Shown in pieces: positions 51,932-63,615 of a stretch of DNA of 64,000 nucleotides. Below the pieces are notes generated by a model. That model was given only the letters and a program-made list of their open reading frames with translations, did not search any database and had not been told where the DNA came from. This stretch comes from Dactylellina haptotyla. Its lineage: Eukaryota; Ascomycota; Orbiliomycetes; Orbiliales; Orbiliaceae. The position numbers and the translations under genes are program-made. The stretch is from positions 5,084,001 to 5,148,000 of the forward strand of contig CM062379.1 in the NCBI GenBank assembly GCA_031310005.1. Reading direction: 5' to 3'. Numbering within the stretch: position 1 is the stretch's first letter; each line of letters starts with the position of its first letter.

Positions 51932-52679
51932 ATGAACGGGCGTGCTGCACATTCGATACTCCGGCCGTTGATCCGGCCGCAGCCGACCTCGCCCTTCGCT
52001 ACGTACTCCCTCGCACACTCGCTCTCCCACGAACCGCCCCGTCGACACCTTTCCGTCAATTCCTTCATCCCACGGGTCCTCTCGCCGTCCTGGTGGTCCC
52101 AGAATCTCCCGAAGGGTCTGTTCGCGGCAAAGCAGTCCGCGCCTACAGTACGACGGAAATGGAACCCGGCGTGGGGATACGTGCTGCTCGCGCTGTTCGT
52201 CGGATCTCAGTCGCTCAATATTATGGCCCTACGACAGGAGCGGACGGTGTTCATGCGAAGATCGGATTCTCGGATCAAAACATTGCAGGAAATCATCCAG
52301 AAGATCCAGGACGGGGAGTGGGCACCGGACGGCGAGGAGGTGAGGAAGGCGTTGAGGCTCGGAAAGGAGCGTGACGATCGCCAGTGGGAAGATGGTATGT
52401 TTTGTCTGCTTCGAAATCATTATTAGCTTTATTTCCGATAGCTATAAAATATCTAACGAGTTAATCAATTCGATAGTGATGCAAGAGATTGAAGAGGAAG
52501 ACGCCCAATGGCAAGCAGAGGCTCAGAAGCAGAGAGAACGCATCGAGCAGGAGGAAGCAGCAAGAGCCAAGTTCACTGCCTTGGAAAGTCCAACGGCATA
52601 TGCAGATGGCAGAGATAACTCTGCAGCTACTCCCCAGCGGCCGAAGAAGAAAATCACAGCCGACGACTACTTCATGTAG
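51932..52679 (+). CDS. Mitochondrial inner-membrane-type protein of unknown function
   Basis: Two exons, 51932-52394 and 52477-52679, join in frame to 221 residues (intron GTATGT...CGATAG with CTAAC). The N-terminus (MNGRAAHSILRPLIRP) and the next ~70 residues are rich in Arg/Ser and poor in acid, a typical mitochondrial presequence. One hydrophobic helix follows at about residues 83-97 (GYVLLALFVGSQSLNIM), and then a charged, mostly helical soluble part (RIKTLQEIIQKIQDGEW, then EEEDAQWQAEAQKQRERIEQ). The architecture matches small fungal mitochondrial proteins of unknown function; it may belong to DUF5321, but I cannot confirm this. The frame is open further upstream, but the presequence supports this ATG. 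Confidence 0.82.
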
Positions 52680-53269
52680 CCCATTGAATCTTGTAGCTGT
52701 AGCTCCGAGCAGCTACGAAGCTCCCATACCTGTAATATATATAGACTTGTAATATATAACCCGCATATGATACCCACCACACATAGAGTCAGCCACTATA
52801 TCTCCACATTTCAATTCGTTGACCTTTGTCCGTTCCTGGCCAAGCCTGCTGCGACACCATTGCACTCCTCGCAGCTTGAACTCGTCAGGCGGTTTTGTTG
52901 CGAAAAGGCCGAAAGCGCACTGGCAGCCCATAGCGGGGTTGGTGCACATGGTGGGGTTTCCAGCGCGCCCCGAACCGTCCAAAAGGGTTCGCCAGCTGGG
53001 ATCCGCACCGAACGCGACGCTTGGCCGATCTGCGGTAGCTTTAAATAGCCCGGGCTGGCAAAGCGGGATTGCACTCTGAAGCTTCCATTCTCCAATACCA
53101 CTACCATCCAATCAAGATACCCCGATACGTATACCTCTGTACTCGAATTAGTTCCTGTAAGTGGGTGCTTCGAACGCGCAACACACGCACGCTCGCATGT
53201 TGAACTCGAAGCTCTCGGATACTGACCCTGTACCCCGGATCTCGAACCTGTAGCGTTAACACTTCCAGG
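52680..53269. other. Intergenic region
   Basis: 3' flank of the mitochondrial-type gene and promoter of the S-formylglutathione hydrolase gene. The second half is GC-rich, and its open frames overlap on both strands without motifs. Confidence 0.55.
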
Positions 53270-54558
53270 ATGCCGTTCGAAACCAATGCTACCGTCGCTT
53301 CCTTCGGAGGCAAGCTGCTCAAGCTGTCCCATACATCCTCCGTCATCGGGTCCAAGATGAACTTAAATCTATACCTCCCGTCTCAAGCGGTAGCCGGTAC
53401 CAAGGTGCCCTGGATATTCTACCTCGCCGGGCTGACCTGCACCGGGGACAATGGCGCTGAGAAGGGATTCTTCCAGGCCGCAGCTGCGAAGAACGGAGTG
53501 GCTATCGTGTATCCTGATACTTCGCCGAGTATATACCTCCATGCCTTGCAGTAACCCAACCCTTTTATCAGTAAGCTTGGGGATCCAATAGGGATAGTTG
53601 TTAACAAAATTATTCGAGAATAGGAGAAACGAGATACGATGGTGACGATGCATCTTGTAGGTTTACCCGCTTTAAGGTCAAGTCTTAGGATACAACTAAA
53701 GCAATAGGTGACAGGGGACTTTGGCCGCGCCGCGGGATTCTACATCAACGCCAGCAAAGCCCCGTGGAGTGAAACTTACAAGATGGAAAACTACATCGTC
53801 GACGAACTCTACAGCGCTCTACCGAAGGAGTTCTCTCTAGACCCGGCAAAGGTCAGCATCATGGGCCACAGTATGGGCGGACACGGTGCTCTCACATTGG
53901 TATTAGCGAATCCCCCTCCGAGATTTTTGAAATTTGTAAAATGCTAACGAATGTATTTAGTACCTAAAATACCCAACGAAGTTCAAGAGCGTCAGCGTAT
54001 GTTATCTTCCATTGGATGCCAGCGATACAACTGACCTTACCAATGTTAGGCATTCGCACCGATATCGAACCCGATCAACTGTCCGTGGGGACAAAAGGCG
54101 TTTGCCGGCTATTTTGGCGACGACAAGGAAGACTGGAAGAAGCACGATGCAACGGAACTGATCAAGTCTTTCAAAGGCAATGTCGACATCTTAATCGATG
54201 TGGTATGTATTCTGGGTTTTTAAATGTGAGGAGTTTACTTGATAGCGCTGGAGGACTAACCTCGCTATAGGGTACCGGGGATAACTTTTACAAGCAAAAG
54301 CAACTATTACCCGAAAACTTTGAGGAAGCGGCCAAAGCAGCAGGCCATACAGTTGGGCCTAGTGGAGTAAATGTGAGATATCAAGAGGTATGCCCTATAG
54401 AAAACTTTTGCATCCTTAGAGCTACTGGAAATTTACTAAGCTAATGATTATTTTAGGACTATGACCATTCGTATTACTTCATCTCGACATTCTCGTCTGA
54501 TCATGTTGAACACCATATGAAGTTTCTGCAAAACCAGGGCGATTTGATCGAGTTTTGA
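53270..54558 (+). CDS. S-formylglutathione hydrolase (esterase D family)
   Basis: Seven exons (53270-53528, 53624-53656, 53715-53899, 53961-53996, 54050-54202, 54271-54387, 54457-54558) join in frame to 294 residues. Exons 2 and 4 are only 33 and 36 bases. The product is a complete alpha/beta-hydrolase of the usual length. It has [14 protein letters not shown] near the N-terminus, nucleophile motif GHSMGG (Ser150), the acid in GTGDNF (Asp226) and DYDHSYYF (His265), matching the triad spacing of human esterase D. WDFG and [12 protein letters not shown] are further family blocks. The enzyme hydrolyses S-formylglutathione to formate and glutathione, the last step of glutathione-dependent formaldehyde detoxification in the cytosol. 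The splice phases were checked, and every junction restores a family motif. Confidence 0.95.
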
Positions 54559-55241
54559 ATAGATAGAAAGGCGAGATGAAAAAAAAATAAGGAGGAGAGT
54601 AACAAGGAAAAAAGTAATTTAAATAAGAAAAAAACGTTGTAAGCTATCGATATATCATAACATTATTGTATGATTGTGCAATCCTACTAGTTGGCCTGCT
54701 TTCTTAAATGTGAGATTTGGACTTACTGAAAAAACAGATGCTGTTTTGATGAATTATCACGCGGGGAGAACATCTGAATACGAGATAATTTATTGGCAAG
54801 TTAGAGACCTCAATGAAGGTTGCTTGCTGGGTCCAACATGGTCAATTCATCGGTAATGGTATTACTATTTAAGTCTACTAGACAAGTTATTATGTTCCCG
54901 CCCTCGTTAGAAGGAATAGCGGTGTGGTTGCTGGTGTGTTGTGTGGCAGCGGCGTCTGTTGCAATATTTTCCACATTTTGAGCCGCATCCAAACCAAAGC
55001 GAGCAAAACTTATATCCAACCGACCCTGGCCTGCTTGCGACCTCCATTTCGTGCGACAGGTTCGACATTCCCCCGGCTTCAACCATGATATATACCCTAG
55101 CAGTCTTATTATAGTCTTTGTAAGTTCCTACTCCTCAATTGGCCCGCCAGCCTACCAAATCGGCCTTTTCACAATTCACCAACTAACATCCATCCTCAAC
55201 CTCTAGGTTTAAGCTTCCAGAAAATATTTGATATATTCACA
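54559..55241. other. Intergenic region
   Basis: A/T-rich 3' flank of the hydrolase gene (including A-rich stretches at 54.58-54.64 kb), then the pyrimidine-rich promoter of the bL31m gene. No gene is seen. Confidence 0.55.
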
Positions 55242-55922
55242 ATGTCGACGGTCTCCCTCCGTCCCATACTACGGAGCACCTCCTCCTCCGCACTCAAATC
55301 TCGCCCATCCGCCCTCCCTTCCTTCACTCTCACAAAGACCCAACACCGCACAGCAACCGAGATCCGCCGCCCGAACCGACGCTACACCTTCGAACAAATC
55401 GTGATCCTCTCCGACGGATCCTCCTACAAACAGCTCACGACCTCCCCACAGGGTGTCTTCCGCTCCAACAAGGACGTGCGGAACTCCATCCTGTGGAACC
55501 CGACATCCGAATCCCTCGCCAACGTGGAGGAAGACGAAGCAGGACGGTTGAAGAAGTTCCGTGAAAAGTTCGGCACGGGGTTCGATGCGGCGAGAGCGAA
55601 GGCAGAAGAAGCCGGGGATCACGCTGCCGTCAAGGGGATGACGGAGTTCTGGGAGGACGGCGGGTTGATGCAGGAAGGGGATATGGAAGTGTGGGATAAC
55701 GCTATCGATGCGAAGAAGCAGGGTGCGGATGAAGAAGCGCCGGCGAAGGCGGCGGAACAACAGCAGCCGGAGGAGAGTCTGTTCGGGTTGATCAGTGGGA
55801 GTTATGTTGCCCCTACGCTGACGAATTACGGCCGGCGAGCGAAGAGAAAAGGGAGCCATAATCCGGATCTTGCACCTTCCGAGGGAGGGAAAGGGCATGG
55901 CGGGAAGGGTAAGAAGAAGTAA
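55242..55922 (+). CDS. MRPL36: Mitochondrial large-subunit ribosomal protein bL31m
   Basis: A single exon of 226 codons. The N-terminal ~40 residues are Ser/Arg/Leu-rich without acid (MSTVSLRPILRSTSSSALKS), a mitochondrial presequence. RRPNRRYTFEQIVILSDGSS, followed by YKQLTTSPQGVFRSNKDVRN and SILWNP, is the conserved core of fungal mitochondrial bL31 (yeast Mrpl36, 54S L36). The following ~80 residues (NVEEDEAGRLKKFREKFG) belong to the fungal extension. The C-terminus is Gly/Lys-rich (GGKGHGGKGKKK). The protein is a structural component of the mitoribosomal large subunit. The opposite strand is open because of codon bias, and I treat it as a shadow. Confidence 0.88.
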   Translation: MSTVSLRPILRSTSSSALKSRPSALPSFTLTKTQHRTATEIRRPNRRYTFEQIVILSDGSSYKQLTTSPQGVFRSNKDVRNSILWNPTSESLANVEEDEAGRLKKFREKFGTGFDAARAKAEEAGDHAAVKGMTEFWEDGGLMQEGDMEVWDNAIDAKKQGADEEAPAKAAEQQQPEESLFGLISGSYVAPTLTNYGRRAKRKGSHNPDLAPSEGGKGHGGKGKKK

Positions 55923-56251
55923 ATGAGGTTACGGAAAGGATTATTTACTTGCCTCAGTGTATATATGTGAATCTGTGTATCTATATAAGACTTTAAACGA
56001 CTTGGAGAGTCTACCTTGGCTGTATATTATAATATGACTATCCTGTCTTCGGAACGCCCTAGAGTTTACTTGAATTCTCTAACATATATAGCGTTTATAC
56101 TGCGACTAGTTGGAACCAATCAAACCCGTAATTATATAGTTGGAGATAAATATGTACATGTAGAATTGATACTCCCATCCCGCCTGCCAAACAAAAGATA
56201 TCTTACAAGAATATATATAAAAAAAAAGATATGTTGCTGATGTAAAAGTAA
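55923..56251. other. Intergenic region between convergent genes
   Basis: AT-rich 3' flanks. Nothing supportable is seen. Confidence 0.6.
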
Positions 56252-57521
56252 TTATATATCGTTAATGGGATCCGATTTCTTCGCCCTCATATGCTTGTAG
56301 TCTAGTGATTTATCGTCTAGTAAAACCTTCTCTCCCGCAATAACCTTGCTGACATCGAATATACCCTCCGTCCGATGTCTCACGTACTTACCATTGCGAT
56401 ACGTCTGCGACATCTCCCGCTCCAACCTGTGGCCCTGCAGATGGAACCTCCTTCGCTCGTGGGGCCGATCGCCAATCGCGCCGTACACGTCCATGACCTC
56501 CGCGATGAGAATCTTGTGGTCCCCAGCGCTGACTACTTTCCGAAGCTGGCATCCGAGTGATGACAATAGTAAGTTCGGTATCATCCGGATGCCGTACTCG
56601 GTCCTGTACACCGGTAGATCCTTAAACGGCCCCTTTGTCGGCCGGAACTTGGGTTCGAACTTCAAGTTTGGCAGTGGCTCTTTGCCCGATCTCATTTCAG
56701 GCATTTTCTTCAAGCCGTCGGTGATAACGGCCGGCTTGCCTTCCCCGACTTGATCGATGTCCGTGGTCATTTTAGGAGGACGGTGGTTGAATACTTGGCA
56801 TAGTTTCGCGGAGTTGATGTGCTGGCAGAGGACGTTGACGACGAATAGCTCCCTGTCGAGGATCATCTGGCCTGTGGTTGACGGGAACTTGACGTTCAGC
56901 GATATTAACGGAACTGGACTCATAGCGACGGTGTTGAACGATGATATCGTCATTGCGTTCCATGTCGCCGGGTCGTGAGCGTCTGTGTACGCTGTCACTA
57001 GGGTCACTACACCGAATCGTCCTCCAGTTAGTTCAAATCCTGCCACTCCAAATTGATCTTAAACTGCTGAGTCGTGAGGGACCGTACGAGGGTATAGCAC
57101 TCTTCGCATTTGTATCTTTAATTGTTCCGACAGCGGCAGCGTCGGGCCGAACGGTATTTCCTCCGGGAGGATTTCTTCGCCCTCAGCCAGCTGCTCTACA
57201 TTCCGTAATGCGAATTTTTTATCTTCCTAAGACCATTGCGTCAGAACCGTGGACTCGAGGGACGATTTGTGTAAGAGGTAGAAGCCGTACTCCAACATAG
57301 CGAACCGTATCCTTGTACCGGTCTATAATGGGCTTCACTTTCCGCGGTCCTGTAAAGTCGATTTCGGAGAACATGTCGCTAATATTACTCGACTGCGCGG
57401 ATGTGTTGGATTTATGACGCCGCAACGATGCGGCAGCGGGTATTGAGGACCGAAACGCCCGCAGGCAGCTCGAGCATATCGACGGCTGCTGGCGGAGCAG
57501 CGAAGTTAACGAGGGCGACAT
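56252..57521 (-). CDS. Flavin reductase-like domain protein, mitochondrial
   Basis: Three exons (57521-57291, 57226-57088, 57006-56252) join in frame to 374 residues. Both introns have clear branch sites (CTGAC; CTAAC), and the second removes an in-frame stop. The presequence is typical (MSPSLTSLLRQQPSICSSCL). QMRRVLYP joined directly to LTLVTAYT, then ATWNAMTISSFNTVAMSPVP and ISLNVKFPSTT, is the FMN-binding core of the flavin reductase-like family; SSFNTV and the S/T-rich loop bind FMN phosphate. The C-terminal ~100 residues (DRPHERRRFHLQGHRLERE, then TYRNGKYVRH) are a fungal extension. Relatives use NAD(P)H to reduce FMN; the partner here is unknown. The gene is divergent from the next mitochondrial-type gene, 332 bases away. 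Confidence 0.88.
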
Positions 57522-57853
57522 CGTGCTGGAGTTGGGCCGGTGGCGGATCTCGAAATTCGAGGTGGGATGTTTGGCGGGCTAGCTTGCTCGAACGGATCAA
57601 ATTGGAAAAATTTAAAGCTTGCCGACAACCTTTTTTTTTATGTATGGCGGGCTTGGCGTCGTAATAGGTCGAATTGCTTGCCAATTGATGTCAAACATTT
57701 CGAGTCTAGAACACACGCATTATAAATAGTTCAATCCCCAGTCTCCCTCGCCAGGAAAGAAAGAAGGAAGGAAAGGAAAGGACCGTTCAACAAAAGGGCC
57801 AGGGGTGCGAGTGGGCCTATATTTATCGGGCCTGGCGGGGAAGTTCCGGCTCC
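57522..57853. promoter_or_regulatory. Compact divergent promoter
   Basis: The 332 bases between start codons of two predicted mitochondrial proteins. A purine tract (GGAAAGAAAGAAGGAAGGAA) lies at about 57756-57780, read as a pyrimidine tract from the other gene. Shared control is possible from geometry only. Confidence 0.45.
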
Positions 57854-59162
57854 ATGTCAATATATCTTCGACTTGCAGCGCCATGCCGACGACGACCAAT
57901 CACCCTTGTCCGACGGGTTTACAGCTCCAAGGCGACACTGCAACCGAAAGATGAAGACGCGCTGAAGATATGGGAGGATATTGAGGCGCTTGGGCTCACG
58001 GATGCGACGCAATTGTTCGACCAGGAGATCTTTGCGAGGGACGATGACGATGATGGGGAGGGTTTGGATCTGCCAGTGTCCCCAATCATGGATCGAAAGG
58101 CGTGGAAACGGAGGTTCAAGGGTGAGAAGAAGTTGCCGAAGCTTCATCCGTCAGAGATGACGGAGGAGGATTTGAACTTGATGAAGAATCCTTATGGTAT
58201 ATATTACACATATTCATGTTATCATATATCTTCAAAATTATATCTACGAGCTAACGTCTATCATCTATAATAATCTAGCGAATGCACTGGCGACTGTGGT
58301 TCGTCAAGAGAGCTACTTTCGACGTCGATTGCCAACTGCCTTTCTGCAAAAGATGCATCCTTTCGTCCACCCGGAGACGAAGGAACCGTGGATTCTGCCT
58401 ACTGGGAACAAAACCACGGATAAATCACTGGTTCTAACGGGCATATCGAAATACATCGGCAACAGTCACACCGGGGTGGAATTTTTGAATAGCAAAAGAT
58501 GGAAGAGGCTGCTGGAAACTAAATTCGTGGTCTCTGCGGTTTGGAGGATGGATATGACCGAGTTTGTATTGAAGCAGCTCCGGAAGCGGGCCTACGAGGA
58601 GGTAGCCAAGAGCCAAAGATGGATCATGAGTGCCAACAGGGACGGGGGGAAGTGGGAGGATTTGTCAATCGGATGTATTCTTGTCTGGGAGAACGGTGAC
58701 CCGAACTTCGCGAAAGCTGCAATTGAGAGTTCGGAAGCCGGAGACTCAGTGAAGAACATATCGGAGAATTCGGCGTCTGGCCAAGAACTAACGTCCGAGG
58801 ATGGGAAACAGAGCCCAACAGCTGCAAGGGCTGCTGGGAGCCAGTTCGGAGCTGTGAGGACGCTGGTCGAGGTGAAGGGCAAGATCGTCCCGAGCTACAA
58901 CATGCATCTGCTGCTCGGGACGGAACAAGCCGCCGCATTGAAAAAGCAGCTGAAAATCGAGCCGGTTGTCAGGAAGAACGTGCTTCTGATATCGCCTCGC
59001 ACGATGAAGCCGCAGACGTGGCTGTGGAAGCTGGCGGGTTACATGCGAGAACAGCCGGGCGTCTCGCTCTTCGAGAACGTCGACAACCCGCAACCGGGTC
59101 CTTCGATGGCCGACATGAATTCGCATGCAGCAAACGAGGCCTCATCGGCATCGTCAAGTTGA
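57854..59162 (+). CDS. Conserved-looking mitochondrial-type protein of unknown function
   Basis: Two exons, 57854-58196 and 58279-59162, join in frame to 408 residues (intron GTATAT...AATCTAG). The first ~30 residues are Arg-rich without acid (MSIYLRLAAPCRRRPITLVR, ending near RRVYSS), a presequence with a likely cleavage site. The body is globular and basic: RRRLPTAFLQKMHPFVHPET, then PWILPTGN, and FLNSKRWKRLLETKF. A low-complexity Ser/Glu insert (~residues 270-310) is followed by a conserved end, KNVLLISPRTMKPQTWLWKL. The basic character suggests an RNA- or mitoribosome-associated factor, but I do not recognise the family. No transmembrane helix is visible. Confidence 0.8.
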
Positions 59163-59300
59163 GCCGACCCAAAGCGCACTAGTCTGGTCAATTAATTAGC
59201 GATGCAAAAATCACATGCGCGAGAGCAACACCAAACGGGAATCTGCGGCGCACCAGCTAAACCAACCTCGCGTGCACCGAAGCGAAGGAGCAACCTCTCA

Positions 59301-59350
59301 GCTCCCTCTTTCATCTCCTCCGTCTCCTCTCTTCTCCTCTCTTCTTTGTT
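59301..59350 (+). promoter_or_regulatory. CT-rich promoter tract
   Basis: A nearly pure C/T stretch (CTCCTCCGTCTCCTCTC-like) 110-150 bases before the lipase start codon, typical of fungal promoters near the transcription start. Assignment is by position. Confidence 0.4.
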
Positions 59351-59456
59351 CTTGATACCCCTTAACAAACCTGTACATTATTATTATCCTTCGAGCGCAG
59401 TGCCTCCGTATCCTTTGTAATCAACAATATCAAACTCTCTCGCAAACACCAAAGAC

Positions 59457-60614
59457 ATGGCCAACATTACAACAGAAGAGTCCGAGATTGTTCTCAAAGA
59501 CGGACACAAGCTGTTTGCGAAGGAGTGGAAGGTTCGTTTAAAGAATTATGGTTTACTAAACTAAACCACCCCAGATTTCGCCCAAACCCTAGCTTGTGCT
59601 GACCGCAGCCGAACCACTCCCATCCCAGACACCAGAGGCCCCGATCGCCTCCATAATCTTCCTCCATGGATTCTCAGATCACTGTGGGGCGTATTACGAC
59701 TTCTTCCCTGACCTTGCCAACCGAGGCATCAACACTTACGCCTTTGACCAACGGTTCGTCGGCACAATATATCTACGTAAATATCTAAACAAAACACTTG
59801 GCTAATTGTTACTCCTGTACAGCGGCTGGGGGAAGTCCTCGGTGGAAAAGAAACAATGGGGCGTCACCGGCGGCACGGCCGCCATCTTTTCAGACCTCGA
59901 TGAGATCATCACCGCGCGCTTGACCCACTGCCAGTCGCAACCGACCCAGCCGCCACTGTTCCTCGTCGGTCACTCCGCGGGCGGCGCATTGACGCTGACC
60001 TACGCCTACTCCGGTGCCCTGCGCTCCAAGCTCGCGGGATTCGTCGCCTCCTCCCCGTTCATCAGTCTCTCACCGGCAGAGAAGCCGAATCCTCTGGTTG
60101 TCATGGTTGGAAAGCTCGCGTCGCGGGTCATGCCGAATTTCCAGATGTTGAACAAGCTCGATGCGAGCAATGTGTCGAGGGATCCTGTTGTCTGCAAGAC
60201 TTTTGCCGACGACAAGCTCTGCCATGACACTGGTACTTTGGCCGGTCTCGCTGGTATGTTGGAGAGAGGTGCGAGGCTCCTTTCTGCGGAGTTTGTGAAG
60301 AAGTTCGACAAGAAAAAGCCGGTTCTGCTTTTGCATGGGTCTGCTGATAAGGTGACGGACTTTAATGCCAGCAAGGAGTTCTTCGGTCTGCTGGAGGCCG
60401 AGGACAGGGAGTTCAAGGAGTACGAGGGGTGGTATCATAAGTGTAAGCTTTCCCTATCAGCGCCAAACTTGATTGATGATTTACTAAATATTCGCTTTTA
60501 GTGCACGCGGATCTGCCGGAAACCCGAAAGGAATATTCGACTGATGTTGCTAGTTGGATTGTGAAGAAGGCCGAGGAGATCAAAAAGGCAGAGGTCCCAA
60601 CTGCGAACCTTTAG
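59457..60614 (+). CDS. YJU3: Monoglyceride lipase (serine hydrolase, Yju3-like)
   Basis: Four exons (59457-59531, 59593-59753, 59823-60442, 60502-60614) join in frame to 322 residues. The alpha/beta-hydrolase core is complete. IIFLHGFSDH holds the oxyanion HG motif, FDQRGWGKS is assembled across a splice junction and LVGHSAGG carries the nucleophile (Ser130). The acid is in LLHGSADKVTD (Asp254) and the histidine in YEGWYHKLHAD (His284), assembled across the last junction. Length and motif order match fungal monoglyceride lipases (yeast Yju3, human MGLL), which split monoacylglycerol to glycerol and fatty acid at lipid droplets and membranes. The C-terminus is helical and Lys/Glu-rich. No signal peptide is present. 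Confidence 0.92.
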
Positions 60615-60992
60615 GTTTCTGTAGTGTCTAGTGTTCATAGGCTGTATCTATACTTTTTGATAATAATGACTTTTCACATTTCCTCATGACCAATTCATTA
60701 CATTAGATTAGCTAATATTCAAATGGGCCTATGCAAATGATAATAAAAGCATGCATACTACCGTGAGTGTCACGCTAAAGCAAAATCAAATAGGGGAAGA
60801 TAGAAGAAAGAAAAAAAAAGCTCGTCGAGTCACGCATATAATGCTACATGATACACTAAAAATATTCCTAGGGGGGGCGGGAGGTTTGATATGTAACTTC
60901 AGAATCAGAAAAGACAGAAGCTAAGAAAAGAGTACATGCACTTCGCAATCACAAGCCGCACCAACAGGCCGTTACCGTTATCGTTATAGTCG
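60615..60992. other. Intergenic region between convergent genes
   Basis: AT-rich 3' flanks of the lipase and Afi1 genes, with a short G-run (GGGGGG) near 60.87 kb. Nothing else is seen. Confidence 0.6.
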
Positions 60993-63615
60993 TTATAATC
61001 CGCCCCTCCCCACTGTTCCGTACGTTGTGAATCTCGCAGCGGCGCCCGTTGTGGTCGTTGGGGTATTTGTAGCTGAGAAGGGGCCTACGCCGTTCGCTCC
61101 CTCCGCGGCAATGGGGCTGAACCCGCCGCTGTTCTCCCGTTCTTGTTTGAGTCGAATGTATGCCAGGCGCTGGAAGCGGTTCATATTGTTGAAGAAATGG
61201 CGTCCGGCCATGTGTGTGCTGATTTTCTCGAGAAGCTCGACGACGGCAAAGCGGACCTTCTGGTTCGGGTGGAAGAGGCCGAACGCAATAGGAAAGATGC
61301 CGTTTTGAGTTTCTGGGATAACGCATAGGAGCTATGTGTTTTGGGTAGGCAGGATTAGAGTTTACGGAATTGGTAAAACACGGTGAGGTTAAAATGCACA
61401 TACCTGATTTATCTCTTCATAATCGTCTACATAGTGTTTCAGCACCATAAATATCTTCTCTGAATCTTCGTGTGATAAGCGTAAGACTCGGAGCCTATCG
61501 ATCTGGTGGTGTAGGTCTACAATCTTGATAGGCTTCGCTTGGTATAATTGCGCTGATTCCTGTTCAAAGTTAGCCACAATCAGAAGAAGTGATACATTGA
61601 TGGAAAAAGGATACACACCTGCACAAGAGTTAGATAACTTCTTGTCCCTCTCCAACCTTCTATTCTTGCCGCGTTGGCTGTGAGATCGCGAAGTTTCAAC
61701 GCCTCATCAGCCCAGACGTACCCATGCCCCTTTATAACATGATTCTCCTCGTGTCCGATCCACAGTGCGGACGCACCGTAGACTGCTTCTTCGAAGGCTG
61801 TAGCCATCCGGGTAAACCGGATAACCCAATCCCTCCACCTCGCTCGAACCGCCCACTCGCCGAAACGCATGCTGATACAGTGCTGCACATCGTCCATGAA
61901 GGCGTTATCCATTGTGTCATGTTTTACGTAGTCCGAAACGCCCATGTTCGGGTTGAGGTTGAAGAAAGAAAGACCGTCTGTTGTAGGAGGAGGTTTGAGG
62001 TGAGGTGATATCTTTATCCGGCCGGTGTCGATGTCGCAGAGAACATCCCACCAAGCCGGTTGGTTTGCGAACATTGGATTGATAACGCCTGCGATAAAGC
62101 CGGAGCTGGAGAAACATTAGCGTGGTTTTTATTGTTACTAGATCCATCGGTACTTACACGTAGAGGAGTTCTTCGATTTTCGAGATGTCTGTGTATGGGA
62201 ATGCGTGCCGTGTGAAACCCTTGAGGACACCGCCGCTGGCAAGATAGCAAGCTGCTAATACGTGATTGGCAACTTCACCAGACGGCCGGCCGTGGCCAAG
62301 GAAAACGACCCGCTTTTGCGTGAGGAGGGCATTGATAAGGATGATGATAGGATGTGTATAAGGTCCATTGGTGGTGAGGTGGGGGTGGAGCGGGAAAGGT
62401 TGGGGAGCCTGTGCATGGGGGGCGGCGAATGTGGTTATAAGTTGGATTAAGGAGAACTATATTGAATAACAGTTAGCGACTTATCTATTTTGTTGGTAGG
62501 GATCAGGAAGCCGCACATCTCCAACAGTTTCGGGCATGACAGCTACAGGTACTTTTATAGGGATCTTAACGCCTTTATATGTAACTGATGTTTCGTACTC
62601 GTGACTATCCCTTATTTTCCCGAGCTTGCCATTGATAAGTTTGTTTCGTTGACTACCGGGTCCTATTTCGAAATAAGTCGCCCGATTGCTTCCTGCTGCT
62701 GCTGCGCCTCCTCCCTCTGAGTTTAATAAAGCGGATTCGCCTGCGGCGTCTGCTTGCATCTCTTCAAACTTTTCGAGGAACATTTCCTTATTCTGTGAAG
62801 TAGCTAATATTTGCCTTTCGAAAACGGAGAGGGGAGGCACGCCGCTCATATCCATAGAATTAACGGCGACGAATAATTCCGCTAGAGTTTCTAAGGTTGG
62901 TTTCCTAAAGTACTCCTCGAGAGCTAGTAATAAGATGGGCTGTGGAAAGGGTCAGTATATACTACCAAAAGTTAGTGAGAGTTGGTTATAAATACCTTGT
63001 ATATATGTAAAAATGAATGCCTTGTGCAGATAGCCATTGCCTTCACCTTTGCACCTCTTTGCACAATTAGTATATTTCAAATAGATATAAGGTCCGATAA
63101 CGACCATACCTCTTCTCAGACTTATCGTGCTTTGTATTGACCAAGTTAAGGACATAGATAAGAGGCTGCTGGCCAGGGTATTCTTCTGTCTCCTCTTCCT
63201 CCTTGTGGAGAAAAAATATTGTCCAATCCTGAAATCGCAAATGCGTCTGATCCGGTAACATGAGTTCTGCTAACATACTAGATGTCACGGGGAGCAGGTG
63301 AGCTTGAAAATTTCTTGGCATTGACATCTACAGACACTGTGGGGCATACCTCTCGTCCCCACTGATGGGAGCCGGATACTGGTGTTCCATGGTCGGCCCC
63401 TTGTCGATCGCGAACTCGGCAACTAGAATGTAGTCGACATGTAACGGTTGCTGGAGCTCCATGTTTGACCGTTGGGACCGATGGGAGTTATGGGATTGGT
63501 AGCTTGTTCTCTGCGCAGCGCTTTCCGCCTCGGAGCTAGTTGGCATGCTGATAGATCCACTGCCCCTTCCATTGCTATCCATATCATAGACCGCATCGTC
63601 GTCGGTTCCCTCCAT
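60993..63615 (-). CDS. AFI1: Arf3-interacting protein Afi1 homologue (DENN-like)
   Basis: Eight exons on the minus strand (63615-63350, 63277-63110, 63056-62996, 62939-62517, 62456-62158, 62105-61619, 61559-61404, 61331-60993) join in frame to 732 residues. After a Ser-rich start comes [20 protein letters not shown], the Afi1 N-terminal docking block, then [20 protein letters not shown] and [20 protein letters not shown] of the upstream DENN region. [17 protein letters not shown], then [13 protein letters not shown] and [18 protein letters not shown], follow as in the central DENN/SPA part. The C-terminus is Ala/Gly/Thr-rich. In yeast, Afi1 binds GTP-Arf3 at the cortex and supports polarity; DENN-like folds often act on small GTPases. 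Every junction restores a conserved block. One donor is the weak GTGCGG. The protein is somewhat shorter than yeast Afi1. Confidence 0.9.

Noticed and set aside
51475-52374. 299-codon plus frame overlapping the mitochondrial-type gene
   Set aside because: A different phase from the gene with presequence, membrane helix and intron; its translation has no protein-like pattern.
55269-55898. 209-codon minus frame opposite bL31m
   Set aside because: Antisense shadow of the ribosomal protein gene.
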